A stretch of DNA of 34,743 bases from NCBI GenBank assembly GCA_003427395.1, contig BFEA01000045.1, forward strand, positions 3,579,083 to 3,613,825, read 5' to 3'. Each line of letters begins with the position of its first letter. Position 1 is the first letter of the stretch. Origin of the DNA: Chara braunii. Taxonomy: Eukaryota > Streptophyta > Charophyceae > Charales > Characeae. The position numbers were made by a program, and so were the translations under genes. This document shows positions 18,382-28,545 of the stretch, in pieces. A model generated the notes under the pieces. That model searched no databases and had not been told where the DNA came from. It saw only the letters and a list, made by a program, of their open reading frames with translations.

Positions 18382-18689
18382 TTAGCGGCGCGCCACAGGG
18401 AACGGGCGAAACTTGCTGCTTCCTCCCTAAGAGCATGGATAGCTATCAAGACGTGTTCATCTGGGGTGACTTTCTATACGTGCACACACGTCTTAATATT
18501 CGCTTTCCAGTTGTCAAAGTTCTCCTCCTTCTTTCCACTATAGGAGTCGGGACATTTCACTTTGACAGGCTCCCTACGAGGACGTGCTTCTTCTTCCTTG
18601 GGTGGAGCCAGCCTGGCGCCCTCTATGGCGCCCGTGCAATATCGCTCTGTGTTCTCTAGGCGGGCCTTCACCTTAGAGCCTACCTGCAT
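18189..18689 (-). pseudogene. gag: Gag middle part of element D
   Basis: The frame starts after an 8-base duplication with GSKVKARLENTERYC, then VKVKCPDSYSGKKEENFDNW, a TAG near 18474, and PDEHVLIAIHALREEAASFAR, SLWRAANCDDDLIAYSAFTPL. This is the N-terminal capsid region (YSG..FDNW is a gag hallmark). Frame is lost near 18400; the rest of this frame to 18189 is not meaningful. Confidence 0.7.
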
Positions 18690-19417
18690 ACCTGCATCAC
18701 TGACTCACGTGCAAAGCCCCTGAATCCCAACTGTACAGATCGCAGGGCTAAGTCCTGACTCCTACCAAACTGATATTGCTCTTCTTGGACCTGGGCCAGG
18801 CGCTCTATGTTCCTCGCCATGACCTGCATCTTCCCCAACAGGTCTGCCTGTGCCGCCATCTGCTCTCCCTGTTTCCTTACTTCTTCCAATTCCCTTGCCG
18901 CCTGGCTCACTGCGTCCACTCTTCTTTTCCTTTCCCTCACCAGCCGCAACTTCCACTCCATCCTCTTCTCATCTTCGATTGCCTGCAGCTTGAGCGGATC
19001 TTCCTCTGCATCCCACTCTTTCATGGCCGCCTCCTGCTCTTCCCTGGTTACATACATCAATGCCTCCTCTTCTCCCAGGGAAAGATTGGCCACCCATTCC
19101 GTAATTTTCTTCTCCAACGGATCTTCCTTTGCACCACTGGGTCCTGCTCTTTCTCTTGTCCTTATCCTCTCCAGTGGTTGTTTTTCTACCTCTTCTTCTG
19201 CCTCTACTGCTCAGAGTTTTTCTTCCTCCTTTTGCAACCTCTCCATTTTTCTCGCCATCTCTTCCTCAATCTTCTTCTTCTTCACCGCCTGTTATTCCAG
19301 CAAGGCCCTCTTCTTGGCCTCCTTCTTCTCTCTTCTCTCTTTCACGATGGCGGCGGCTTTCGCCCCCTGTTCTGCTGTGTAAGGGGAAGTGCTCGTTCCT
19401 GTACGCGTGCCAACCAT
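18680..19417 (-). pseudogene. gag: Gag N-terminal coiled-coil region of element D
   Basis: The start is most likely the ATG at 19417-19415 (MVGTRTGTSTSPYTAEQ). In that frame there are two internal stops, TAA 19292-19294 and TGA 19211-19213, then an open stretch with KKITEWVANLSLGEEEALMY and a long Lys/Glu/Gln/Arg-rich helix that should form a coiled coil. The frame runs into a false stop at MQVCR because TGCAGGTA is duplicated in tandem near 18685. The heavily charged N-terminus is also seen in element A gag, although the sequence differs. Confidence 0.7.
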
Positions 19418-19990
19418 GGTGATAGACGCACAACCAAGTGACATTTCCACTCCTCACCGCTTAGACTCTCCCCCTAACTGACCCAACTTAAGACCGACTC
19501 GATCTAAGGACCACATGATTCTATAGAACCCTGCCAATTATGGTCTTTAGCCTAGACTCTAAACTACAGCCGTCACTACAGAACCTATTGCTGATCAGGA
19601 GGCATTTAAGGAGATCCCCTGTAACTCCTCAGGAATTCTTTAACGTCGCAGACAAGACGACGCGATCAGCACGTTCTCTCAAGACTTAGACGGCCCGTTG
19701 TGCAGCCCACCGCTCGGATTTTGGGCCTACCGTGCCACACCTAGCAGCCCGCCGGTCAGTACCGGTCCTCGGGAGGGTTCGTGTCCTCCGGGACAGTCGA
19801 GTCGTCAGACACAAACTTTAGCCCTACTCAACCCGTGTGCGTTTGGTCAACGAGGCCCTATCCTTCATACACGGAGTCCTATCACCTGGACATAAGAGAC
19901 TCAATGCAGAAAGAAGAGACGGACAGACTCAGACTCAGCAAGTACCATAGGGTAAGCGCACATCCATAGGGCGAGAGGATAGGCTAAGGG
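19418..19990 (-). other. Leader region between gag and 5' LTR of element D
   Basis: No gene is evident. On the minus strand this lies between the LTR and the gag start. TTGGTATAATCTCGCC (minus strand, around 20000) could be the start of a primer binding site since it begins with TGGTAT, but the match beyond that is poor. Confidence 0.35.
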
Positions 19991-20030
19991 CTTGGCGAGA
20001 TTATACCAACTCCAGCTTTATCAAAATCGT

Positions 20031-20116
20031 GGTCAACAACTCCGGTCAACGCCTTGGTCAACGCTTGGTCAACACGGTCAAACCCTGGTCAACTCTCTGA
20101 TCAACACCTGGTCAAC
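20031..20116 (-). promoter_or_regulatory. Array of eight GGTCAAC (GTTGACC) motifs
   Basis: GGTCAAC is exact at 20031, 20044, 20056, 20067, 20087 and 20110, with GGTCAAA at 20076 and GATCAAC at 20099. Spacing is 9-13 bases. On the element's own strand this reads GTTGACC, which contains the W-box core TTGAC(C) bound by WRKY factors in plants. That regulatory reading is an inference; the array itself is plain in the sequence. Confidence 0.5.
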
Positions 20117-20378
20117 TCCTAAGTCGGCTACGGCTGCCGGCACTTTCTTCCTCGCCAACTCCCCTTCTCTTCACCTTCTTCACCTTTCTTCTATCTCGCC
20201 CCTTTCTTCTTCCTTCCTCTCTGTCTTCTCTTTTTTTTTTTTTTTTTTTCACCCTAGACTTGGTTTGTCTTCAACTTTGTTGTCCCTCCTTCCTTCTTCC
20301 CCGACAAGGTTTCCTCCTTCCTTCCTCGTCACTCCGTGTTCGAGCTCCGCGGCTATAGGCGCCACTTCCTCTTGGACC

Positions 20379-20465
20379 ACAACCAATCTTGTATCGCTCA
20401 ACTCTCTCTCTCTCNNNNNNNNNNNNNNNNNACAACCAATCTTGTATCGCTCAACTCTCTCTCTC

Positions 20466-20467
<2 letters not shown>
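20379..20467. other. Assembly gap (17 N) flanked by a 36-bp duplicate
   Basis: ACAACCAATCTTGTATCGCT and the following CAACTCTCTCTCTCTC occur at 20379-20414 and again at 20432-20467, immediately either side of the N run (20415-20431). This is the mark of two overlapping contig ends placed side by side and not a biological duplication. Confidence 0.85.

Positions 20468-20529
<62 letters not shown>
20446..20529 (+). repeat. (CT)n microsatellite
   Basis: A near-perfect CT dinucleotide run of about 80 bases with one CAC interruption at 20467-20469. Confidence 0.95.
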
Positions 20530-20532
<3 letters not shown>

Positions 20533-21611
20533 CGTTGCCTTCTGTGCAGGTACACGGCACCTTCTTCCGCAGTGCAGCTATGGCGGACTTCCTTCTCCGA
20601 TGGTGCACCTCGGCTATGGCGCCTCACTGGCGCGCGCCTCCTTCCCTATCAGCAACGACTATGGCGCGTGGGGTAACGGGAACCAGCTCCGATACCAGTG
20701 CAATCAGACTCGCTTTCACTTCCACTTCACATACATGCAAACAGATGGGGATTCACACTGGCGCAGGGCGCCCACTCAAAGCTTAGAGATATGGAGATCA
20801 AGAACACCGTTCAGATGCAAGTTCACTTCAACAGGCTATTGCGCATGGGCGCCTGAACATCCCAACCTTCGTCACTGTGTCCAACCCCACTGTTCACACA
20901 CGCTCACTCTGGATCACCCTGCATACCACCACACACACACGCTTAGTCTTACTTCCTCCTACAGCGGCTATGGCCGCACTACCACTACTGACTATGGCTA
21001 CGATCTCCCTTCAGCCCACTTCGTCTTCGGGCAACCTGCAGACCACCTTCGCACAATACGCTGTAGCAGCACTTCCGCATGGCTTACACAGCGAATGAAT
21101 GAATGGCTGGACACTGCTTCCTGATTTATACTTCTGTTTGTGGCTGGTCTGCCCTTTTCCATCAGGCCCTTGGTGCACACAGTCCCACATGGTACTTGCT
21201 GACTGGACCAGGGAAGACTGGGACTGGGTACCGCTGACTGCATGGGATGGTACCGCCGACTCAGTGCAGTCGCACTGCTGACTCGGTGCAGTGGGCTTAC
21301 CACTTGCCCACTTGCCTCTGGTCTGCTGTGGGCAATCTTCGAAAGGCCACTTCCGGACCTTCCGGAAGGCTGTGGACTTGGCCTTTCGAAACTGTAGCAG
21401 CTACGACCTCTACTATAAACTTTGACCCCTACACGACAGATCTACGGTTCAAGACCCGACGGACACACAGGTCTACGACAGACTACTACTGGCTCCTAAA
21501 ACACAGGTTATGGGTTCAAACACACACAGGGTACTGTACACAGGTAGTGAGGTCTAGGGATCGAGCCCTGGGATCTACATCCGCTACTGCAAAAGGGTGA
21601 GAACCGTTTCA

Positions 21612-22571
21612 ATTGGGATGACCAAGGAGATCTCATCAGCTTGATAATGGGACAACTTCAGAGAGGCCAGGAGGCAAGATGAAAACATAGGAGAGAAGGA
21701 CTGAACATACAGCGACCCTCAAAGACGAGCCAATAGCATCTCAGAGGGTTTCAAGTTGCAACGTTTCATCTGAGTTTGACTCAACGTGACAGGAGTCCCA
21801 AAACAGATGCGCTACCAGACTTCAGAAATTGGGAATCCATCATAAGCACTATACCAAACAAATACCACTAACCGCAAAGGACTCCCCTCCCAGATTACAG
21901 ATAGTCGAGCAGATGTCTAGCCATGCTGAGAGACAGAATGCATACATTAATTTGACGTTTCCAACTGTAGAGAACTGAAGTCATGTGACACATTCCACAG
22001 TGAATGGCACCACATCATACAACATGTCATAACACTTGTCTCCCTCCCGAACCATTCATTGCCCCATCACCAACCAAAGAATGGCAACGGAATGATTCTC
22101 CTGGTGTACACTTCAACCACTGTCAGATTCAATGGCAATCATCTGTGTGACCACGCTGATGGCCTATCCTGCCAATAGCATTCATGTGTACTGCGAACAA
22201 TCACCAGAACCAAAGTGTTTCAGAAAGCTCACCGTGCTGACAACAAATTTGTATTGTTGGTCAGTAAACGTGTTTGTCTTCTTATCTTTGTACATTTTGA
22301 CTCTCTCTGCCAGCGTCTCATTCCACTCACACGAGCCATTTTTGACATAAGCTTTGGATGTTCTCTGAGCGGCCCTCCCTGCATCCACTGGAATCACGGA
22401 GACAAGAAGCCTATCAAACCCCCCGTTTTGCGGCACCTGCACAGACCAGATCAGACCAAGTAAATCATCATCATCATGTTGTCATCGCCATAACTACCAC
22501 CGAATCAATCATATTCATTAGATTGTTTACCACCATCACTATGGTCATTGTCATCAACTTGAACATGACCA

Positions 22572-22615
<44 letters not shown>

Positions 22616-22883
22616 CAAGCCGCAACAGAGACTACAAGCAGCAGAAGCAGCAGCGATGTGACTAGTATGACCATTCACAACCATCATTGGCATTTCTTTG
22701 TTTGTCACCGTTGTCGATGTCATCTGATGCACTCCAAGAAAATATATGGTGTTTAAAACAGAAGGTGGGCTTCCGGCACGAACTGGTACAACCCCCATGG
22801 GTTCAGATTACAAACCTCACATAGCAAGCTTAACCTGATGTGAACCTGGCTTGTTCACAGATAAAGTCGACTGCAGATAAATA
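21612..22883. other. Unassigned sequence with an ATC microsatellite
   Basis: I see no gene or known repeat except a (CAT)n run at 22572-22615. Poly-Ser and poly-Asp frames across it are artefacts of the microsatellite. Confidence 0.5.
22572..22615 (+). repeat. (CAT)n microsatellite
   Basis: About fourteen uninterrupted CAT units. Confidence 0.95.
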
Positions 22884-23421
22884 CTACCGTCTTCACCTGA
22901 AAATAACGCCCGGGCGTTGTGTACGAATATAACGTCCGCCGGGCGTTATATTCATTTATAACGCCCAGGCGTTATATTCAATAAATTTGTGGTAACTTAG
23001 GTGAGGCCCCAAAATTCCAACAAAAAAAAATAAATAAAAAAATTCTAAAAAAAAAAACAAAGTTGTCCAGGATTGGAATGCGACCAACTTTTGGCTGAGG
23101 GTCACTTCAGAATTCCTTATAAACTCGGAAATAAAAAATAAAAGCGAAAACTAAAGCCAACATACACCCCTTGGAAGTCAAAACCCATTCAACCCTCTTC
23201 AAAACCCATGTATACCCCCTTCCCCGCCCTTTTAAACCCATGTATACTACCTCTTTAAGGCACTCTGCCCATGGAACATTCAAATATAACGCCCGGGCAT
23301 TCTATTTGAATATAACGCCTGGGCGTTCTATTTGAAAAAAAGTGAGTAAAAACGAAAATCTCATCTTTTTAGGGTAAGTTGAATATAACGCCCGGGCGTT
23401 ATTTTCGGGTGAAGGCGGTAG
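22884..23421. mobile_element. MITE-like element with 35-bp terminal inverted repeats
   Basis: The left end (22884-22918) starts CTACCGTCTTCACCTGAAAA and the right end (23387-23421) is its reverse complement with two mismatches in 35 positions. Both ends finish with the palindrome AACGCCCGGGCGTT. Four more copies or variants lie inside at 22931, 22960, 23288 and 23314, most preceded by ATAT. The element is 538 bp, AT-rich between the palindromes and has no coding frame, as in miniature inverted-repeat transposable elements. I see no clear target-site duplication (flanks ATAAATA and ATGGTAT). I do not recognise the superfamily. Confidence 0.7.
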
Positions 23422-24142
23422 ATGGTATCATGGGAGGTATTACGGTATCATATTTCAGCCTATGACATTTACCCATGTTCCGGATCTGCATCTGGGATTG
23501 CTTTAGACATTCTCTGCACAGCTACTCCACCTCCACAGCATGGCAATAGTGATGTTCAATCGCCATGCAGTTGCACCCCTACTTGAGAGCTGCTATTTAT
23601 AATATACTCAAGGCAATATCTGATTGAACATTTAATAGGGTAATGGATTTTAACGTTGTTTATGATCTGAGTTCCTGTAGTGCCACTCCGCTGTCCTCCC
23701 ACTCCGTTCTCTTCAGTGACAGCACTCGTGCTGTTCAGTGGACTCCATTTCCTGTTGGGACTGACTATCTGCACATTCACCATACTCCTCCCCAGAATCT
23801 TTAATAACGTTGCTTGCACTCCTGCTGACAACATACTCTTCGTACGGTAGTCGAAGCTGTCATATTTCAATTTTTTTCTCTTTTATCATATCAGGGCCTT
23901 ATCATAATGGCTCCTTTCTACTATGGCAAGCATCAATCCAGCTCCTCCTCCACCGACAAGTCATAGAGTAATACATGAACAGACTCCAACGCTTCCCTCT
24001 GTTAAGGCCGAAGTAACCCCTGGTCGACATTGATTGCTCCTTGTGAGGAGGGATTGATTGTCACGTAAGCCATTTCCATTTTCAATTTCCTCTCCGTCCA
24101 CGCCTTCAATGACTCTCAGACAGACTTCACAAGTAGGACCTT
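23422..24142. other. Unassigned sequence
   Basis: There is no gene, repeat or RNA that I can support. The open frames are short and without motifs. Confidence 0.45.
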
Positions 24143-24570
24143 AGATGACCAAGGCGTTGTTCGAGGTCCTCCTTAGCCTCCCCAATTGTGTAGGACTATC
24201 TCCTTATCTATGTTGCTGCTTCTGTCCGGAGCTGCCTTCCTCAGGTACGGGCCAAAGTCATGTTTGTCCTAGTATGCTTAGGCTCCTCCTGGCCAGGAGA
24301 ACCGGAATGAGTCCAATAGATTCCAAGAGTCCAAAGGTTCTCAGCTGGAGGTCATAAAGATATCACCAAACCTATATTATGAGAGGGGGGGTGGGAGGGG
24401 GGGGGTGGAAACTGAGAGTCTCACCCAGACTGACTTGACAGGTAGAACCTAAGATGACCAAGGCGTTGTTCGAGGTTATGAGAAACATTAGATGACTAAG
24501 GCGTTGTTCGAGGTTTTGTGTAGGACTATCTCCTTTTCAATGTTGCTGCTTCTGCCTGGAGTTGCCTTCC
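24143..24570 (+). repeat. Direct repeats at the edge of a probable LTR
   Basis: AGATGACCAAGGCGTTGTTC with the following GAGGT occurs at 24143, 24452 and, with one change, 24490. In addition TGTGTAGGACTATCTCC and the next ~37 bases occur at 24187-24240 and 24517-24570. This is consistent with a truncated copy of the LTR start next to the longer LTR. Confidence 0.7.
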
Positions 24571-25620
24571 AGGATTGTCCCAGTGCAATAAACCTCAGTC
24601 CCCAGTGGGGCTTTGTAATTTGTTTTCTTGTTTTGAGAATTGCGGGACTTGATCCCGTGACCTGTAACCTGTATGTTTTGTTTGTTAGTTCTGACACCTA
24701 TTGGGCTTGACCCCTACATCTGTCATTAGTAATCCCTGTGTGGTAGTCTTAGGCCATTCGGCCTTTTCCTTTTGCCTTGCCAGGGGTTCGAGTCCCATTT
24801 TCCCTAGTTTCTGGGTAGATACAGATGAGCCTTGGGCTGCTGTCTTGGGAGTCTGTCTAGATCTAGTCCGTGAGTAGAAGAAGCAGGTGGAAAATTAGTC
24901 TGGGGTCTTTTTCACATTTTCGTTGGCTGGGGAAACTCTGCCCGTCTGTGGTTGGAGCGCTGCTGCTCTATTTCGGGCGAGGTCATCTTCTTCTCGAAGC
25001 CCAGCCATAGCTGGTGTTGGGAAACAGAGTTAAAAATCAAACTGCTGCTATTTCCCAGCTCTGCATGAGAGCTTCCACAGGACTGTGTTGTTGGGTTTGG
25101 GTGCTGCCATTTTCCACTTGGCATCCGTATCTGCTGTTCCTCCCCACGAGGAACTTCATCTTCTTCGAAGTGCTGGATCGGTTTTCTCCTTCTTCATCAG
25201 GACTTCCAGCGCTGCACTTCCGTGTGCGGGCGCTGAGCTGGCGCTGCTATCATTGGGGTTGCTGGTTCAGATTGGCACATTGTGACAGCTGTGGGGTTAC
25301 TGCTGCTATTGAAGCCATAGCCAGGTGTACGAGGCGGCGAGGAGGAAGAAGAAGACAAGAAGACATTGAACACTTGTTTTTAGTTGTTCGGGGTTGTTGT
25401 AAATGCGGTTGTGATTCTTGGAACAAGTACTCTGGATTGATCGGAGGACAAGGGATTGCAGAATTGAAATCATTCAATTCTCTGTGTATTTCGAGCTTCC
25501 GTTGTGCACATCTCTCCGGTTTTGTGTGGATTTGCCTCCTTCGAGTCACCTCGAGAATTGCACGTGTGAACGTGAAAATGTGAATTCGTTGTCGATTGAA
25601 CCTCAATCGGGTACATAACA
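24517..25620 (+). repeat. Probable 5' LTR of a plant-type LTR retrotransposon
   Basis: The stretch begins TGTGTAGGAC and ends GTACATAACA, so it has TG..CA ends. It is followed after two bases by TGGTATCGGAGC, close to the usual plant primer binding site. The 1,104-bp length fits an LTR, and the right part has the T/G-rich, AT-poor character typical of U5. No matching 3' LTR and no gag-pol are present, so the element is otherwise lost. Plant copia elements often show this ACAGTTGGTATC junction, but the superfamily is not proven. Confidence 0.55.
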
Positions 25621-26146
25621 GTTGGTATCGGAGCACCGGGCTGATGCTGACGTCAGACCTGCATCGGGGGTTTCCACAGTCTTCCAATCAAATAGATCGT
25701 GGACGTAACGGCAACAGCATCCCAAACGGTCGAACACACCGTCAACACAAGGCCCTCAGGTCACCCAGTCCACTTAGGGTTGACGCAGTGGTCAACTCCA
25801 CTCTCCCTGGCTAAAACTTCCAGTGAACGTTCCACCTCTCCGCTTCTTTTTTCGTTTAATTCTCCCCATTGCTGTGGAATGCTGACGGTATCCGAGCACC
25901 AGGCTGATGCTGACGTCAGACCTGCAGTGGGGATTTCTGCAGTCTTCCAATCAAATACATCGTTGATGTAACGGCAACAGCGTCCCAGAGGGTCAAACAC
26001 ACCGTCAACACAAGGCCCTCAGGTCACCCAGTCCACTTAGGGTTGACGCAGCGGTCAACTCCACTCTCACCGGCTACTTCCAGTGAACGTTCCACAACTT
26101 CGCTTCTTTTTTCGTTTAATTCTCCCCATTGCTGTGGAATGCTGGC
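25621..26146 (+). repeat. 263-bp tandem duplication next to the primer binding site
   Basis: The unit from GGTATCGGAGCACCGGGCTG to CCATTGCTGTGGAATGCTGA (25621-25883) is repeated at 25884-26146 with a few percent divergence (GGTATCCGAGCACCAGGCTG in the second). The second copy's primer-site segment has an additional change. Confidence 0.85.
25623..25634 (+). promoter_or_regulatory. Primer binding site of initiator tRNA-Met type
   Basis: TGGTATCGGAGC differs at one position from TGGTATCAGAGC, the primer binding site used by many plant LTR retrotransposons and complementary to the 3' end of initiator tRNA-Met. It lies two bases after the LTR end at 25620. Confidence 0.6.
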
Positions 26147-27876
26147 GGTCGTGAGAAGGCTCTGCAGTGACCCTAATCAGAAAAGAAAGGTTTGTGTTTC
26201 TCATCCAGCTGTGGGCTCAGTTAACGTATTCGTTGACGGTTTTGGATGCTAAACCACCACTGCCTCCGATTCTGTTTTTGCCGACCCTGAATTTCACCGC
26301 ACACCGAGTTTTGCCGAGCCTGAGTTCCATTTTTTTTCCTTGCAATGAACCCAGTCTGTAAGATACTCACCAGATGTTGAAATACAAAGTAACTCAACTC
26401 TGAACAATGTCTCCAATAATCATGAATGTGATGTGATCTCTGATACAATGTCTCGTTTCCAGTAGACGAAGAGAGTGGAGGGGGAATAGACAGATTAGAG
26501 GGTGGAAGAGATAGTAACCATCAATGACCACCATGAGAGTAGCCCAACATTTCCCACTCCTTCTCTGGGCATCCCCTCGCCTCCACATTAGCAAAACGGT
26601 ATCCAGTAACGAGCCTGACAGGTTCTGATCACATCGACCAGAGGTGCCACTTGGCACAGTTCTCTCGTGCAGACGTTGAAGACAATCAACAGCGCCCAGT
26701 ATCGACGTCAACCTCAGGTAAGCATCCCGATCCTCCTCAATTATCCACAGATCCCGATCTCCCTCCTTGTCGTGTCCAGTCACCCAATGTAGACAGCGTG
26801 GCCAATGCCACATCAGCGATGAGGAAAGGTGGCATGCGCCACATCAGCAATGAAGACAAGTGGCATGTGCCACATCAGCAGAGACTGGCGCTCAGCAGAG
26901 GTGTTATGAACCTGGTTGCTTGTTGTCAAAAGTCCAACACTCGCACACAAACTTCCAGGTATGCCCATACGAGTACCACACCGCACAGGGAGAGATAAAC
27001 ACTTCAGATGAGGCCAAGCGCCACTCAGAGGATGAAGACGAAGACCAACGCCACAGTGTCTGATGATGAAGAAGCACCCAGCCAGACCAGGACCCAAGTT
27101 TACCCCATTTTGGCCGCCCAGACCCACCGTGAACTGCAATGGGCCGCCTTTTTCCTTTTTAAATATGAAACATCAATATGACCTTTTTTTTTTTTCTACC
27201 TTGGCTCCCCCATATATTTTTTGTTTTCCAAGTAACTCAAACATCATTGAAAGGCATTCATCATACCCATGGATGTTTTCATATAAAAAAGAAAAAATTA
27301 TAGATTTTCCAACTTCACCCATGTCGACTGTCAGGACTCTGCGTGCGTACACCAGCAAGGCACGCCCCTGTTTCTGCGACTCATGCCTGCCAGTTTGCCA
27401 CCAACCCACTCAGGGGCTTGACAACTTCAAAGTTTGTCTGCCTGCTGCCCCAAGGCCGTTCCCCGCCCCAATGACATTGAACGACACTCCAAAATCTCAC
27501 TTGTAGCCCCCACGGAACCGAAGTGACAGACTCCAACATGTTGCCGCCACCCTGGAACAACCTTCTGCAGGTCTTCAGAAAATGAATGCACAGAGCTTTC
27601 ATTTGGTCCAGGTACATTGAGATTATTTTGTTGAACATTCATCAGGCATGGAAAAACCTCAAAGAATCTAGAAGACCGACTGACGACACGAAGAAAAGGC
27701 AACGAATACTTAAGTCCGAGCTGGAATGGTTGGACACGTCGCGCAAGCTGGCGACGCTTGATGACAACCAAAACCTCCACTGGAAACAGTGGTGGCGAGA
27801 CTAAACCGGCTGGACAAAACGGATCCTCCCACCTACCCGCAAATCCTCCTAGATAGAGCTGGCCACACTCCACCCC
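26147..27876. other. Unassigned sequence, with a short 31-bp repeat
   Basis: No gene family is recognisable. GCCACATCAGC recurs at 26807, 26838 and 26869 within a 31-bp tandem unit (GTGGCATG.GCCACATCAGC). The stretch ends at an adapter sequence at 27877. Confidence 0.45.
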
Positions 27877-27914
27877 CTGTCTCTTATACACATCTAGATG
27901 TGTATAAGAGACAG
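27877..27914. other. Nextera mate-pair junction adapter (artefact)
   Basis: CTGTCTCTTATACACATCT (27877-27895) is directly followed by its reverse complement AGATGTGTATAAGAGACAG (27896-27914). This is exactly the Tn5 mosaic end placed head to head, as formed when Nextera mate-pair libraries are circularised. Its translation gives the SYTHLDVYKRQ peptide that turns up in contaminated databases. It is not genomic DNA of the organism; the flanks may not be neighbours. Confidence 0.97.
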
Positions 27915-27967
27915 GTGTGTGTGTGTGTGTGTGCGTGTATGTGTCTGTGTGTGTGTGTGTGTGTGTG
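27915..27967 (+). repeat. (TG)n microsatellite
   Basis: TG dinucleotide run with a few interruptions, starting immediately after the adapter. Confidence 0.95.
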
Positions 27968-28545
27968 CCTGGTACTAACCTGCTGGTCCTAACCCGGACC
28001 AGTAACGAGTCTCTAATGCAGACCCTAGACCGCTAGGACCTAATAACCACCCTGAAAGGACGCTACACCCTAGAACGGGCCCTGGACGGACTCCCTAGAA
28101 ACCCCTAAGTCTACGGTTGGGCCCTGCAGAGGCCAGTGTGGGAACTGTGCATGGCACAGGAAAGCTTCAGTAGCGTGATTTAAGGTCCACAGCATTTGCC
28201 AAGCTATGGCCATTCCCAACTTTGGAACATGAAAGTGCACCTATATGCCTAAGGCCGGTTAGCTTCCAAGCAAACAAGCCTTGGGTGATCATATGTTCAC
28301 TGACTAGATTACACAGCCAAGGCAGGCATGGGAGAGGAGCACATGAGGGTGCAAGCACCAATGTCAGTCGTAGAAAAAAACACATTCATCCATCCATCTT
28401 TGCGTTGGACACAAACAACGACAGCCAGGACTGCTTCGGCAACATACGTTTCCTCCACAGAGCGTTCCGTTACTTGTTACCGCAGAGTCGGTGCAGATAG
28501 GAAACAAACGAAAGGGCATATTTGGACTCTCGCGTGCATTGCAGC

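Larger units (their letters stand above)
15628..21611 (-). mobile_element. Ty3/gypsy retrotransposon D, 5' LTR to RNase H (decayed)
   Basis: On the minus strand the order is 5' LTR (from 21611), leader, gag (from 19417), protease, RT and part of RNase H, cut at 15628 by the U6 block. It is the same family as element C. Breaks in gag are TAA 19292-19294, TGA 19211-19213, an 8-base duplication near 18685, a TAG near 18474 and a frameshift near 18400. In pro-pol there are frameshifts near 17155 and 16890, a roughly 10-base deletion near 16555, and TAG at 16214-16216 and 15914-15916. Integrase and the 3' LTR are absent. Confidence 0.85.
19990..21611 (-). repeat. 5' LTR (and adjacent part) of element D
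   Basis: The outer edge is TGAAACGG (minus strand) at 21611-21604, matching the LTR start of element C at 14584. About 20767-21611 aligns with 14584-15480 inverted. The rest, 19990-20766, has no partner because the C copy is truncated; it contains the GGTCAAC array, a CT microsatellite and an assembly gap. Where the LTR ends and the leader begins is not certain. Confidence 0.65.

Noticed and set aside
18776-19441. Long plus-strand frames of 191-221 residues
   Set aside because: They are the complement of the coiled-coil gag of element D; Ser/Leu/Phe composition mirrors the Glu/Lys-rich gag codons.
20249-20786. Frames with Ser/Leu or Arg/Glu repeats across the N gap
   Set aside because: They come from the CT repeat and the duplicated contig ends.
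22905-23400. CRISPR array suggested by repeated AACGCCCGGGCGTT
   Set aside because: Repeats are short palindromes with irregular spacing inside an element with inverted ends; context is eukaryotic.
24783-24796. tRNA gene or SINE suggested by GGGGTTCGAGTCCC
   Set aside because: It matches a pol III B box, but I find no A box or cloverleaf at the right distance, and it lies inside the probable LTR.
26428-26450. Second primer binding site on the minus strand (TGTATCAGAGATC)
   Set aside because: Only partial match and no LTR end could be recognised beside it.
27427-27992. Frames containing MYKRQ or SYTHLDVYKRQ
   Set aside because: Translations of the Nextera adapter; not protein-coding.
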